64,000 bases of DNA. Source: Trichoplax sp. H2 (lineage: Eukaryota > Placozoa > Uniplacotomia > Trichoplacea). The notes beneath the pieces were generated by a model. It was not told the DNA's origin. It was given only the letters and a program-made list of their open reading frames with translations, and made no database searches. The DNA is taken from positions 186,001 through 250,000 of the forward strand of contig NOWV01000097.1 of assembly GCA_003344405.1 (NCBI GenBank), written 5' to 3'. Position numbers and translations under genes: made by a program. Shown one piece after another: positions 1-15,200 of the stretch; the stretch's first letter is position 1, and the number at the start of each line of letters is the position of its first letter.

Positions 1-3000
1 ATTATTAATGAAAAGGTAGGAATAATTTTTACTAAATGCAATGCTGTGTAGTATGGTAGGATATATAAAGTATTATTAAAGTATACTTTTAAATAGATCA
101 TGAGATAAAACATGCTCTCATATATCGCTTTCATGAAATAATCGGTATTTCTTCCATGGATACTACATGGCTTATAAAAGGCTAAAAATTGGATCTTAAG
201 ATTGCAAACGGTAAATTTGCATTCTACTCCAGAATTTAGTTCAAAAAATTATATGGGTACAAACATAGTAACACATACAAGTTTAGTTTTGTATATGAAT
301 GCTATATCGATGCAGAACTACTTGTGCCTGTAAGATTTGTAAATTGATATTAACGTAATAGTTCTAATTTCATGAACTTTATTTGATAGCAAACAAGGGC
401 TTTCGTCAGCTCAATAACTGAATGTTTTAAATAGTAGTGTCGGAAGTATCAGAATTTAATAACCATTTTAGGCTAGATTTCAACATTTTTGATGATATAG
501 GAGTAACTAAGGCCACGGGAGAACGTCTAGGTACTTAGTTTTATCCACAAACAAATCGAGAATCAATGAAACAGATGGTGCTACTTCATAAAATGTTATA
601 GATGACAAGAAGCCAGAGTAAGACCATATAACGGCGATTTAAGTAGGTTTACTGCATTCTCTTAGAATTTAATGCAGAAGGGCTGTCTGTAAGTATAACA
701 TGAAGGTACCCTTGTAAATGACATTAGTCATAACTGGATACCATTGCGATAGAGGAATAGGAATTAGATAAATTCCTAGCACCTTTCACTAGCTTTGTAG
801 AGTCTAACAGCGAATAAGGCGTTGAAATTCGGTCTCATGGTGAGAATTTTAATTGATGCTATTTTATTATGTGTAACGAAGTTGACTGTGTGTTAGGCTA
901 TACGTTAGTGTTTGTATGGTAAAGGTGTTAATAGTCTATAAAGTAACACCTGTAAAGTAGATAACAAGTAATAAACGCAGAAGCAAGCATCAATTTATAG
1001 GCGGCAACAGCCAGTAGAAAATTAATTTTGATTACGACGGGCGAAGATCTATAATTTATGCTACTATGGTACCTCGCTGTTCTTTCTAGCTGGAGATTAT
1101 GCATAGTTGATATGTTGTATTTCATATGAAACAAGCATAAGGAAGAATAAAAATAGCGTTTAAAATGCATTCTCATTAACTTTTGTTAGCCTATCACTAG
1201 ATCCTTGATAAAAGCAAGTATCTATAGCGATGATAACCTTATTCCCTATTAAATGAGTTTAAAGCATTGGATTACCGGTGATTCCTGGTAGAATGTTGCA
1301 AGGCTTTTGCTAGAGATAGTTTATTTTAATATAGATCGTCGTAGCGACCACTGATAGCTTTATCGGAATACAGTTCTATAGATATTAGATTCATTTAGAA
1401 ATTAATCTAATGACTAATAATCTCGCTGTTATAAGGCAAGCATAAATTATTTTATGCGTAGGAGATGATTGATAGGCTTATTGACAAAAAAGCTGTAATA
1501 TCTTCTGTTATAAGAAAAAGAATCGTTTTCTATTGAGTGCCATCAGAAAAATACTAAAACATATGTTTTATAACTTTAATAAATGTCGAGATAGGTGCCA
1601 ACTTAAGTATGATATTATGTATCTTATTCCATATGTTAGTAGCTACGGATGGAAATACATGAATTTCGAGAATGATTAATGCGGGGAGAGTGAGAAATTA
1701 TGTGTTATCATCATGCGACTGCAAAAAACCTATTATTTAATAAGATAGAGAAATTTTATTGAATAAGAAGCTCGAGAAGATCCTAATTCGTTGCACTAGA
1801 AGTTATGATCTAAACAAATCGATATAATTTTAGACCTTATAAACATAATATTACTTTCTTTTATCCATTAATTATTTTTTAAGTAGTATGAAACTTTAAT
1901 ATAGCTTAATAGCCTGATAATTATTAGGTGCGTTCAAATATCAATGATCGCAAATTTTAGATACGATTAGATCTATTAAATATCTAGATAAAGTTATTTA
2001 TATTTTTTGGATTCAATAGCAATTTTACAAGAGATTAAACCTTTTTCATCTACCGCACTTCTATAAGCCTAGAAATTGAATACTATCTGAAAACTGAGCT
2101 ACAACGGCTTGGTTTGATTATTCATAAAGTGTAGCGATTTCCGACAATTAATAAAATATGTAAATTTTAAGTATTAATAGCAAGTTCCGGATTTATCTAT
2201 CACTGAGGATGATTAGTAAATATCTACATTAAAATTTTCGCTTTAATGTTAAAAAATATTTAAGTGATTTTACAGGCAAAAATATTTACTATTGAAGCCT
2301 ATAATAAAGCAGCTAGTGAATTGGAATAATAAGGTAATCATAAACATCAAGATATAGTTTTTCTGATAATATCATAACCTATCCGGTTTAAATTACACTT
2401 GAATAGTTACTACTACATTTGACACTACTAACAGGTCATTTTATTACGGTTCTGTATAGTTGTTTGCAGTTGCTAAGTTTTTTACAGAATATTGCAGTGA
2501 TTAATTTTTATCACAGGACCAGCTTTTTTCATATTTTGTAGCAGCGTACTAACAATGCCTATGAAAAAAGCAATATATCGTAATTTATTAGTATAGTAGA
2601 ATGATTTATAAATTTAATTTATTAAACGAATTAACTATTTCCGGAGGCATTATTAGATTACAAGTTGGATAATTTAAAATTCTTTATTTTCGCCGTTGAA
2701 ATAGAATCTTTCGGTAGAATGAATTCATATTTTTTATCAGCTTTTATTAAATATCAATATTTCATGTATCAGTAGTATTCAACCATAACTCATTATTTTG
2801 ATAGTAAACGGTTAATAATAAATAATTAATATGATGATGAACTGAAAAAGAATAAGCTTATGAATACCAGTCCTTTTAATAAACAAATCGACAACGAATT
2901 CATTGCTATAATCTTAAAATTTATTTTTGATCATTAACGAACTTAGTAATCTTAACTTATAAGCATCAGTTGGACAATAATATTGCATCTAAATTGCGAA

Positions 3001-6000
3001 AAATGTTTTCTGAAAATATATAATAAAATCTGAAGAATAAATGGCTGCTTATGCAAATTTTAAGAAAATTTTTAAAGGTGCTCTAGAATTTGTTTTCATT
3101 GCCGTTTATTTCTTAAATATAGACTGTCTATATTTTGCAGAAATAATGACATTCAAATCTTGTGTACGATAAATTATGTTAGATTTTTGTTTCTAATATT
3201 ATGTGTAATTTCAATATGATATCTAGCTGAGCGTATTACTGCGTTAAAATCAATGAACTGTAATCCTCGAAAGTTAAATAAAATTGATATATTATAATAT
3301 GTTCATATTCCAGGTACAAATTTTGATGGTAAGCCGTTCTAATGGTCTGTCATCACTCAACTGGCAAGAACTTTAACTCATTATTTCATTAAATCGATCA
3401 ACATGCAGTTTAAAGCCTTAAACATCATAATTTAATTTAGATGTTTGAATATTGCCCTCGTTAAAAGAATTTAGGACCAATATTTAATCGCATATCAAAT
3501 TTAAAATTTCATTTTAGTAAGTCATATAGTATGGAAATATAAAATTGTATAAATAAAAGACGAAAATTACTTAAAAAGATTTTTATTATTTTACTCGAAC
3601 AGCATGAATATTAAGGATATTCGACACCAATCAAGAAGATGAAAACAAATTTAGGTGAATATTTTTGGTTACTTAGTTCAGCGAGTGGCAGTTTCCACTT
3701 ATTAAATTAATTGTAGAGGATAAATTATAAACCTATCAGTGATACAGATTGTTAGGATGGCCATAAGATCTATAATTCTACTTGTGATTCCTTGTGGTCT
3801 TTATGAGTGCAATGTAAACTACTGTGTAACTCTCCTACGAAAATATGAACTTGATTAGGAATCTACTTATCTGGAGTTGGCAATAGACACATGGCTTAAG
3901 TAAATATTAAGTGTAATTAATACTTCTATGATTGTATAATAGCAGCTAGGACTTTATTTATCTGCATACTGAAGTAGAGATCGATGGATAGCTGAAATGA
4001 AAGCTTCTGTAATTTATGTTGTTCCTTTTGCAAGGCGATAAATGTTACGATCTTACTTTTCTAAAATACGGATACATAATTCTACGAAAAAATGAATGAA
4101 ATGGTGTCACAACCCTCACTTGTGGCAAAGGAAAGTAAAGAACTCTAGTGTAGTTACTTAAAACTTGGGCTATTTCTCCCAGTACTTTCATTTTCTATGA
4201 GAGAAGTATTTGAGAACTCGATTTCTCGGCTGATCTCCACAGACAACTGACTAATTATTACACTATTCTTCACGATATGAGTCTTGCCGTTTCTTGAGCA
4301 ATTACTTTTTTTATTCTACAAACACACGCGCTTAAATAGGTTTCTACAGTGAATTTCAATATTAACGAGTGAGAATTCATGCTTTACAAGTTACATTAAT
4401 TAGTATAATACCATTACTAAATATACATGTCGATATTCTCAGACTTAGATAGCTACAAGCTATCAGGTGTTAAGACGCTTAACCTTCGTCCATATACAGC
4501 TCAATTTTTAGAGATTAACACACCTTATAAACCTACAGTAAATTAACTGCTAACAACTTCTATTTTTATCTCATTTCTACCATCCTATTATCAGCTACAA
4601 GCGCATTAAAACATAGCATATAACCTTATCTTATCTATTCATAAGCATTCATTAATTTACAGTTACTTAATTAGTAACGGCGTACCGTGACAAATGGTTG
4701 CAATTGCTATTAATTGATTTGCAACCTTTCTCTATTAATGTAATTAAGATTAGAATATTTTACTATTCCGGTGCAATAAATGCACAAGTTGACAGTACTA
4801 CAAGAAATTATATTAATTTGCATAGTTTCTACTTTAATATACAGTAACTGACATAAAAATTTTACTGTTCCTGATTAATAGATAGATGAATAAATGATTA
4901 AATTAGCTATAAATTATATTATCATAAAGTATGGATACTCTCCAACTAATATTTTTCTAATTGTTATTTTTAATATTCTGTAGAAATAGAATAAACGATA
5001 AAGGATGAACAGGAAAACATCCTCGTAATTATTATTACTTTCTCTGTGTTGGGGAGGTTAGAATTTTGGTTTCTGAATGTGGATAAAACATGATTATTAT
5101 GACTAGAATGCCTAGAAATTACATTAATTGGCAATTAACGGTCTTCTGTGAATATAAAGGTGTTTGAAATGCGATTATTCTACGGCAATAGATTTGGAAA
5201 AAAGTTTAGAAATTTTAATTATTACGGTTTAATTCTCTCATGGAAATACAATTGAGATTGGGATCGTAAATGGTGTAGCAATAGATATAAATTAATAAAA
5301 TGAATATAACTTACGCTAATTAAGGTGAATGATTCTTAAGCTAAATATTATGCAAACTAGAATTAAATTACTCTAGGTATTATTTATTCTGTTTTCGATA
5401 GCACTGAACGAGTTGACGACAACTTGAGGCTGATAGATTTATTTCTAGTCGTTGAACTACCCAAAATGTACTTTATTACAAATACCACGATATGATACTA
5501 GAAGTTAAAGTTATTGGTATCTAAGCTTGGTTGATGCTATCGTCTTTGAAGTACTGTTACTCAAACTGATATAGAAGCTTGTTTAGTTATAATTGATTAT
5601 CAGATTGATTTGACTTTGGTGAGCAATTGTTCCCTTGTGGGATCGAATAAATGAAATCCATCGGCTTGATTCTATGTATGATGAAATGTATTAATAGTAA
5701 TATTTTATTGGGTTCTTACAGCTTTCCTTTGATTTACAGTGAAAAAGAATCAAACATAGTGTATGGAGGAAAATGTATGTTTATCGGTCCTTATCGTTGA
5801 TTAGGACACAAGAACGGATTTGACAGAAAAATGCATCGAGTTCCATTATCCTGCTTAAGAAAATGATGATGTTGTATTTTGCCTCCAGCATTTATGCCAT
5901 GAAACAGTAGTCCATCAAATTGATTATTCTGACATGAATAGCTGATTAATGGTTATCCTTTATCTTACTTGAGTCATAAATTATCTACTGTATAATATCA

Positions 6001-9000
6001 TTTATTAGCCATAAATGGGATCAATCTACTGCTATTTTTCTCAATTTTGAATTATTATTGGTTGGCTAATTTTATTGTTGTTGTTTAGTAACGCTCGCTT
6101 ATTGATTGAGATTGCTTTGATCTTTGCCTCTTTTATTTTTGTAAGCTAGGGCTTGATCCAATATGGGTTGATTATTATTTTTGTTATCCTTTTCTTTCCG
6201 CACTTGCTAATTGATGAAGAGGTGGGGAATTTATTTTCGTTGAGTAAATAGTCATGATATGTTGATCTATAGACATTCGTCATTACTTATTAATCGACTA
6301 GTTGTTTCTGATGACCATCTGTACGCGATGCTACTATCTTTTTTTATTCTTCCCTTTTATTCCATTCAAAATATATGTCTCTAGTTATATTTTATTGATA
6401 TCGACGATGACCAGTTTTCAATATTAAATTCAATATTAACACAAGAGTCTATGGCTGAATAGTAAAAGGTGACGGTAGTCATCAAATATGGATATCAAAT
6501 TAAAAATTGTAATTAAGCTTGTGACGTGATTAATCGCCATTAAATTTAGCTTACCGCTAAAGAGAAAAAAAATTATTTAAGATAACTATCGTGCATATGA
6601 AGGATCGAAGCATATTTCTGTTAATTATTTTTATTTATTTTTTTTTGAATAATTGATATCATAATTAATTTCTAGATCCTGGTCTATGTTGGCTTTTATT
6701 AATAAATAAACAATGATGATATCTGTATCGATAGAAGAAAGCGCCATTGATCCGCGATTATGCATTCAAGTGTACTGTAATTTATTAATTTTAAAGTGTT
6801 ACGTACTTTAATTACTATCAATTCCTTCTCCAAATGATCTATTATTTAAATAACACACAACGAGGATAAGATCACTAATTAAAAAATTCATGATATTATG
6901 ACACGATCAGCACACTGGAATAGGTTATTCTGTATTATCTTGAGGAACAGGGTGTTCTTTTACCATCAGTTCTTATATTTGTTACTACCAGCAAACAATG
7001 TGAAGATACGTCCTTACGATCACGGTTAATGAATGAATTGATCAAGTTGTTTAGGATAAAATAGTGTCGTAGGTTAAGCATAGGGTAGCTTGATAAATAT
7101 ACACAATTACTACATTTTACTTGGCTACTGTATCTCGGAAAAGAAGAGGTAGAATAGTTAAGAATCTTAACTTAAGATTGCTTTCATGGTACAATTTTCA
7201 TCGTAATTTGATCCCTTAGTTTTCGTTGTTGTAAATGCAGCCGATTAAATGTTAATAGTAACAATTTATTACTCATTTCCTATAAGTTTATTGTTTCATA
7301 TTTTGACATAGTACGATTGTTAGTACTTTCTAAAATAGACTATAACATTTTTAATACGTTATATTCTACGTACTTTAGCAAGTACCGACGATCATGCTAT
7401 AAAGCTCAATTTGAGGTAGCTAATTAGTGTCAATATTGGCTAATTTTAGTGATAATCCTGCTGGTATCAGCAGGAGCTAATAACTTCAATATCATTACCT
7501 AATCAACAACTTTACCTTGTCTAAATTGGAATAGTGAAATACATATAGTCTGAATTATGAATTCTGATATCTTTATTTCCTTGCATTTAGACAATTAATG
7601 CGGAAATGATGAAATTGATACCCTACTATTTGTCTATCAATTGGTACTGGATAATTCTTTGTCTAAAACAGAAGCGATTAAAATTAGAATGTAGAATGAT
7701 ATTACCGTAGATTATCAGTTTAGGCTTTAGTTTAATAGAAAGTCTATCTTGATCGTTAGATTAGGTAGTGCAGGGTATTTTTTATCATCATATCAAACTA
7801 TTAAAACTTTTTATTGATGAGCACAGTTGGATAACGATATTGTCGCAGTAATCAACTGTATTGATTGAAAATATTCATAATTTTAATTTAATGTCTTTGG
7901 GCATGGCTGTCCGTTAGTTTTGGTTTTCTGAAGTAGGATTTTAGGTTCTTTCAATGCATGCTGTCCAATTCGCCAGTTCCATGATGAATCAAATATGTAA
8001 TTGATAGAATGTAGTATAAAAGGGTAAACTAACCTACGGATAAACTAACCTATTTTATTTACTGACTCCGAAATTATGAGTCTGCCTTAAGTTATACATC
8101 TACATACGATCACTGTTAAATTGATCAAAATTCAATACTAAAGTAATTATATAATATACCTAGAGCCGGTATGAATATCTATATGAAAGAGAAGGCTAAT
8201 GATATAAAAGGATATTATTTAACTGGATCATGGCGCATGCCGTTTGCTGAACAATATCTACCGTTGTGACATGTCCATCACCGTTATTTACTCCTTTTAT
8301 TCTTTTATTGTTGCATGTTTTAATTTCTATACTATGAGTAATATTGATATAGATTGTATATACTGTATATATTATAACATTTCACGTCATTTTTGAATCA
8401 CAGGAGTTTATCTAAAGAGAGAAAGAAAAAATGAATAATACTAAAGACAAATGGGATATAGTGGTACTAACGTATATTGTGTAGTGTAACATGATGGAAA
8501 AGATAGCATAAGAAAAGTTGGCTATTCCATTTAAACAATAACTTGCCATTGAATCTTTTCTTCAGTATGATCTCAACACTACAAGACTATTAATCATCGT
8601 GTTTGATATCAATAGCTTAGTTCAAGACAATAAAAATGCCGTAGAATTTTAAATTAGTCGTTTAATTTAAATGTTAAGTTTGTAGTAATGGCCACCCGTT
8701 GGGCCTAAGCTATCAAAAGCGGCATGGGGTAGATTAGCTTAGTATGAAATTGAAACGTTGTATTGATTTAATTTGTCAGGAAATAGGAGTCTGTTGTGAA
8801 ACTGACTAGAGTACAAAATTAACATTATCCTGTACCGATGAGCAAGTTTCGATGGTTAAGAGTAGAGAAGAGAGAGGAAAGAGGGAGAGCTGCATGATAC
8901 TATCGATGCTATTGTTGTCTATTTCTATAAATCAGTCGGCATAGACAGTGCAAATCGCATACGTGTATTACCTATACGTGATTACTGCCATGTTTTATTA

Positions 9001-10670
9001 GTGTAGTAATTTTATATCACAAGTAAATATATTCGATTAAATGGAGAGAGATTGAAATAGGATAATGTTACTTAGAGTTCTAGATGAATATGAATGTATA
9101 ACATGACAAATGGAACTGTTTCAATGATACTATTGATATGTTTGATACTGGATCAAATTCTTCCTTTCTTATTGGATCAAGAATGGTCATTCTGACTTTG
9201 ATCCTAACTTGTAACTTTCCCTTTCATGACTATCTTCATTTCCGTATTTAATTAAAGTAGAATTTGTCAGTATTTTCTTACTGTTTATGAACAATATAGG
9301 TCACATATTATAAAGCGAGAGATAAGATGAGGAGGTTATTCATTTAAATTATTTACTTATTGTTGCCATTTGACTCATAGGGTATTCTATTGAGAGATGA
9401 GTCTAACGTTTGGTATGCTATTGATCTATATTCTTTTAAAATTATTTTTACTTTTTATTACGGTAGATATTTCATTGAACAAAATATTGAGTAGATTGAC
9501 GAAGATTAAGTTGGTATGCAAGTAGAGTACTGATTACTATTAGAATATCGATGGGGATCGTAAAGTGGTTATCATTGTGGAAAATTTGTGGCTGACTCAT
9601 TAATATATAACTCTTTCATTGTTATGACAGTGTAGCAATTTTAAAAATAGTCTAGTTCTTCAATACGATCGGCGCTAGAAACTACTTCAACTTGGTAATT
9701 TCATCTTCAAGATGGCCAGTAAAAAAATAAAAGATATCCATTGCCCTTATCGATCGTAGTACAGTATCAATCGCTGTCAATGATGGAAATCAATTCTGTT
9801 TTGTTCTAGTTGCAATCTAATTGTGATTGATTGAACATACGGTGAACGACAACAAACTCTGTCAACAGTCTACCGCACATGTACTTGAGTTTGTATTGCT
9901 CAATGGGTCAGTCATGATAATGATCTTGACATGCAAAATGTTATGTTGATATTTTTTTTTTGAACGTTAATAAATATCTTAACGATTGTCCACATTGGAA
10001 AATTAAATTATTTTCATCTGTCGTCTACGTATCTTCCATGACTATCAACTTGGTGATGGTGTATTATCGATTAATTAAACGTAGACAAAGTTCAACATTT
10101 CAAAGTGTTGAAAAGGCCTCGAGGACAATAGTGATCGTCCTTTTATGATGTTAATGTTATCTAGTTAACATATAAATGAGTTCTTTTACCCTCCCATTAA
10201 CGTTGTTAGCCTATTGTTCATGGGGGCGGAGGCAAATTATTATCTAAATATAGCGTGTGATAAGAGAAAATGGATCGCCCTCAATAGTGCTACAGTATAC
10301 AGTCATAAGTGGGTTATAGTAGCAAGAATGATTCACAATCGATTGAATTGGATGTCATCGATGGATGACAATAAGGGTGGCACATTTTTTCAAAATAGTC
10401 TATTACTTATGATGGCTATTAGTCATTGTTGAATTTCAAGGAAGAGCTTGCAATAGGGTAAAAGGAAGTGCGCGTAGAAAAGTTGTTGTATCTTTGCCTA
10501 TTGTTCGTTCCTAAATGATTGATTAGATTGTGTATAGATAACGGTACAATCGATCAATTTCAAGATTTTGATTTGATTTGAGATGAAATAAAGATAAAAT
10601 TTATTTTCTGCTCAGTTATAATTTGAATTGTGTGCCATGCTTGATTTACGTCCATATTGAGATAGGTAGA
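1..10670. other. Long stretch with no recognised gene
   Basis: AT-rich sequence, dense in stop codons on both strands. The open frames here (for example 928-1176 on the minus strand, 9960-10148 and 10214-10432 on the plus strand) are short, lack recognisable domains and are not bounded by a convincing chain of splice sites. I see no tRNA, rRNA or mobile element. It may hold upstream regulatory DNA of the CELSR gene or belong to a neighbouring gene's intron, but nothing in the sequence shows this. Confidence 0.5.
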
Positions 10671-10674
10671 GTCC

Positions 10675-10703
10675 CCCCCAAAAAAAGAAAGAGGGGGGGG
10701 GGG
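10675..10703. repeat. C-tract / A-tract / G-tract hairpin
   Basis: A run of seven C is followed by an A-rich spacer and a run of eleven G. The C and G runs are self-complementary and can pair as a short hairpin with a loop of about 14 nt; the G run alone is unusual in DNA this AT-rich. It sits at the upstream edge of the less AT-rich block before the CELSR gene. Homopolymers of this kind are also frequent sites of length error in assemblies. Confidence 0.7.
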
Positions 10704-12214
10704 AAATAGGCCAATATCCAGGTGGTCCCAGGGCTATGTGTAGAAGATTCCTTCTTGGCAGGCCTGTAGTGTACATGGACACCAATCGAGAGGAATCAGG
10801 GAATTGAAACAGTGCAGTAGGATAGAGACTATTGTGTAGGTCAGTTTAGATTGTTGCCATTCTTGCTGCCTAGGCCATCGATGATCAATCTGCTTGTCCA
10901 CAATGATAACGATCCAAACTGACCTGCACAATAGAGTCAACAGACCGTGGTGTCAGCTACAGCGACGAGCAGTTAGTACCCTTTGTTACCACCCAACCAG
11001 TATCGTACTTGGGTTGGTTGAGTACCAGTATGTGTCACCACAGTTGGTGTCAATCACCGTACCGTTACGGTAATTGTACTGTACCGCCTTTTACTAGGTC
11101 CATGTTGAGTAGACTGTCTTTTACCATCGTGCCCACTCTTAGTATTACACTGCCAAGCGTGGTCCATTACTAGGGTACGTATAACGTGTCGTGTCCAGTG
11201 TCTATACACACACTCTCGACTCAAGTAGTCTCAGCTTAACAATACAACGATCACTCACAAAACAAACAGATAGTAGCGACAGTGATCGTGCAGTACGTCG
11301 CTTCAAACACGTACCATACCAGCGCTTCACTCCTGGTGTAGTACGTACCAATATCGAGCGTCAAGTGGAATCGGTATCGAGATACTGGCGGCTTTGTCAA
11401 GAACGCCCGAAAGTCAGGCCCCATCTTTATATACAGACTACTGTTGAAAGAGACAAGGAGAGTTTGGATCTCAGTGAAGAGAGTGTTACTGTCATTGGGA
11501 GAAAAAGACGTCAAGAGAAGGAAAAAAAAACCAGAAGAAATTGTTCATTTTTTACAAGTTCAACAGGCAATTGGAGATCGAAACGACTTATTCTTGTCCA
11601 GTATCTTTCTATACAATTGCTAAAATCGAGCTTAGAGGAAAGATCTATCCAGGGTAAAGGATCCATGGTATCAAGTCAGGATCCATAGTACCATTGATGG
11701 TTAGGTCAATGCACTTTGCACCCAACAATTTTTCAACCCACTTTGGACTATCGACAAAACAAAATTGATTATTTTAACGGACGAACTCAATGTAAGTACA
11801 AGATTGAATAAACTGTCGTTGAAATAGACTAGTAATAGGACATTATTTCACTGAGTGGATTGGATTTACAGCGTAGGAAAATTTTGCAATGATCATTTTT
11901 TGCGATTATTGTTAGTGGGGAGAGAGAGTGAGAGCTTTCTACTACAGCGGTGTAGTTGTCTTGTTGGTCGGTCGGGCATCGATACAGTGTATCATACATG
12001 TCCATATTGAAGTTGTTTTAGACTAGATGTTTTTTTCCCCGCTCTCTCGCACTACGTAATTCCCTTTCATGCTTAATATACAATTGACTTTTTCTTATGT
12101 TGACTCACTCGATAGACTAGCGACATTTTCAAGTACAAAACGTGGCGGCGGCGGTATACCATTTATCCTATCCAAATTGTGGAAAATTGATTCAATCCAA
12201 TTTTAAATTAGCAG
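10700..12214 (+). promoter_or_regulatory. Probable promoter and 5' leader of the CELSR gene
   Basis: Base composition changes here from strongly AT-rich to nearly balanced and returns to AT-rich after about 11.7 kb. A consensus splice donor (GTAAGT) lies at 11,792, and acceptor AGs lie at 12,210-12,214 just before the CELSR ATG at 12,219. This fits a non-coding first exon ending at 11,791 and a 5'UTR intron of about 420 bp. An open frame at 11,191-11,688 (165 codons) starts with GTG, has no upstream ATG, resembles no family I know and overlaps another open frame on the other strand, so I treat it as leader sequence. No TATA box or other core promoter element can be assigned with confidence. 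Confidence 0.45.
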
Positions 12215-12218
12215 TAAA

Positions 12219-15200
12219 ATGTCGTCGCTCAACTTCATCTATCGGTTAATGTGTTACATTATAGCGATCTCTCAATTAGGTGCAAGTTGTCAAGGTATAA
12301 TTGTCCATATTCAAGATAACTTGAAACATGATACAGTAATTGTTGATCTGAATAGACAATTAAATAGCGTTCAAGCCGATTACCAACTACTTCCACTTGG
12401 TAATAATCATGCGGAAAATAATTTGTTTACAATCCATGCTAAGACTGGCAAAATGATAACACGAAAAGATATTCGTTGTTCTGATTTAAAGTCCAATCCA
12501 TTGTCTTATTTAATACGTTTACGTCCAACAGGCTTATCCAGTCAAAAATTAACTCACTTAAACAAAAGATTAATACCCATTACCATTTATACTCATGGTA
12601 GCCGATGCCGACTTCAAGATGCAAGAAAAAAGATAATTAATACTAATTTTGCAACATTAAATCATCAAGGTGAGGCGTATTTATTCTTAGCCGAAATTTT
12701 CCCTGATGTTGCATTGAAACGTATCGTCGGCCAAGTTGAACCAGTTGAACGATCCGCACAACGCCATATCGTTTTAACACCCATTTCCAAACGAATTGTT
12801 AAAATTTATTGTAAGGCTTTAACGGATCCATCCAAGACTGCCTCATTATGTTCTCGTCCATTTCATTTACAAGTTGTTACACGTTATCAACGTTCATTAA
12901 ATGTCAATTTTGCTAAAATTCACTTAATGACAGATTATCAAATTAATACCAATCATGATCGACAGAATCAAAAGGTAATCAATCATCATCAACGACATCA
13001 ATTAGTTGAATGGTATAATCGTTTACCATCTAAGAATAATCCAATTCTGGAACATCATCGTAATCGACGTAGTATACGTTCCAAGCGTGATGTCATTGCG
13101 CCAGTATTTACTCAATCTTCTTATTCTAGTTCCATCTTTGAAAATGAACCATCTGGTACAACTGTTCTCACTGTTAGTGTTCGCGATAAAAGTGCACCCG
13201 GTTTAACGTATTCGATGGCTGCTGTCGGCGATTTAAGAAGTAACAGCTTATTTGGTATTAACTCAGTTAGTGGCGCTATCTATACTGTCAATTATTTAGA
13301 TCGTGAAGAAATTGCAAAACATCAGTTTACTGTTACCGCAACAGTAAACGATGGTACAACAACATTGTTTTCACGCGTATCCGTTACTATTGATGTACTT
13401 GATCGCAACGACAATGCACCACGATTTGAATCACCAAGTTATCAAGTTAGTATACCCGAAGATATCCCAATTGGTACTACTGCATTACAAGTGCGTGCTC
13501 AAGATAACGATGCTAGCAGTAATGCTCGTGTCACATATTCAATCGTTAATAGTGCCGGCATTAATTCAGCCTTTCGTGTCGGTGTTACATCCGGTGCAAT
13601 TATTATCGATCGTAGTCTTGATCGTGAAATAACCGATCGTTATCATTTAGAAATTCAAGCAACGGATAGTGGTACTACACCGAAATTTGCACGTTCTAAT
13701 GTCACTATTATTGTCACTGATGTGAACGATAATCCACCCCAATTTACCCAAAAAAATTACAAAGTAACAATTGCTGAAGATGCTAAAATTAATACGTTAG
13801 TTACAACTGTGCGTGCTACCGATCCAGATAATGATGATAACGCTGATATACGCTATAGTTTAGCTGGTCAGAATAAATTTACGATCAACCCAACCAATGG
13901 TCGGATTACATTAATTGCATCTCTCGATTACGAACAACAACAAAGTTATACGTTAGATGTAACAGCTAAAGATCGCGGTAGACCATCACTATCGAATACT
14001 ACAACAGTCGTTGTCTCGGTCACCGATGTTAATGACAATCAGCCTCGATTTAGTTCCAATGTATATCAAGCCAGTGTAAAAGAAGATATTCCCGTTGGTA
14101 GTAGTGTTTTACCTGTACATGCGTTTGATGCTGATTCCGACCAAAATAAACAAGTACGTTACAGTATACAGCGAGGAAGTGAAGAAATTCCATTCAATGT
14201 TGACAGTGTCAGTGGTGTTATATCAACTGCTCGACCGTTAAATTATGAATCCAAAAGTCAATACAGCTTTTTTATCATTGCTACTGATGGTGGTACACCA
14301 CCATTATCAAGTTCAGCACAAGTAACAGTTACCGTTGTGGATGTCAACGATAATGCACCTAAATTTCCCAAATCAATTTATAATGCCGATGTACGTGAAG
14401 ATGAAAAAGTTGGCCGACAAATTGTTCAAGTAACAGCAACCGATGTCGACTCAAAAACGATCTATTACAGTATAGTATCAGGTACGTAGATGGTAATATT
14501 AATACACTTTTAAGTATCATTTTTTTCTTAATTGTATCTTATTACCGATTTATTTTTTCAGTTACCAAATTAACTGATACTAAAATTTTGTTGTACTGTA
14601 CACTGGATTGTTATATTTTTCTATAAATAAAGAGTATACAAATACAGTCTAGATACAGTTACTATACAGTATGGTGCTGTACATAGATAGAAGATAATAA
14701 ATAATTCTTGATTGCCTTAATTAAGTTAATATCGTTGTTAAAATGCATAATTTGCTTCAATATAAGAAATGTATAATTTCATTAATTGATGACTGTGACT
14801 TTGTCTACTTTTTTTTCTTTGTTCGATGATTTTAAATAGACTTTATTCAATATTTTCTTGGTAGGTAACGTTCGTAGCCGATTTGGTATAGATCCACAAG
14901 GCTACATTTATTTAGCAGCACCAATTGATTATCTCCGCGAAAAGGAATACACGTTAGTGGTTCAAGCGTCTGATTTACTGTTAAATAGTACAGCAACGGT
15001 TAAGATGAGAGTGATCGATACCAATAATCATGCACCGACATTTGATCGAGCCTATACAGCTGATATCTATGAAGATACTGCCATCGGAACAGTTATTTTG
15101 ACTGTGACCGCTAAAGATGCTGATGCAAATGAGAATGCTCGATTAACGTATCGAATTGTAACTCCTGTACGTGAATTTAAAATTGATAGCAAGAGTGGTG

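Noticed and set aside
11191-11688. 165-codon frame as a separate protein gene
   Set aside because: No ATG start (begins GTG), no recognisable family, overlaps an open frame on the other strand, and ends shortly before a strong splice donor that fits a 5' leader exon better.
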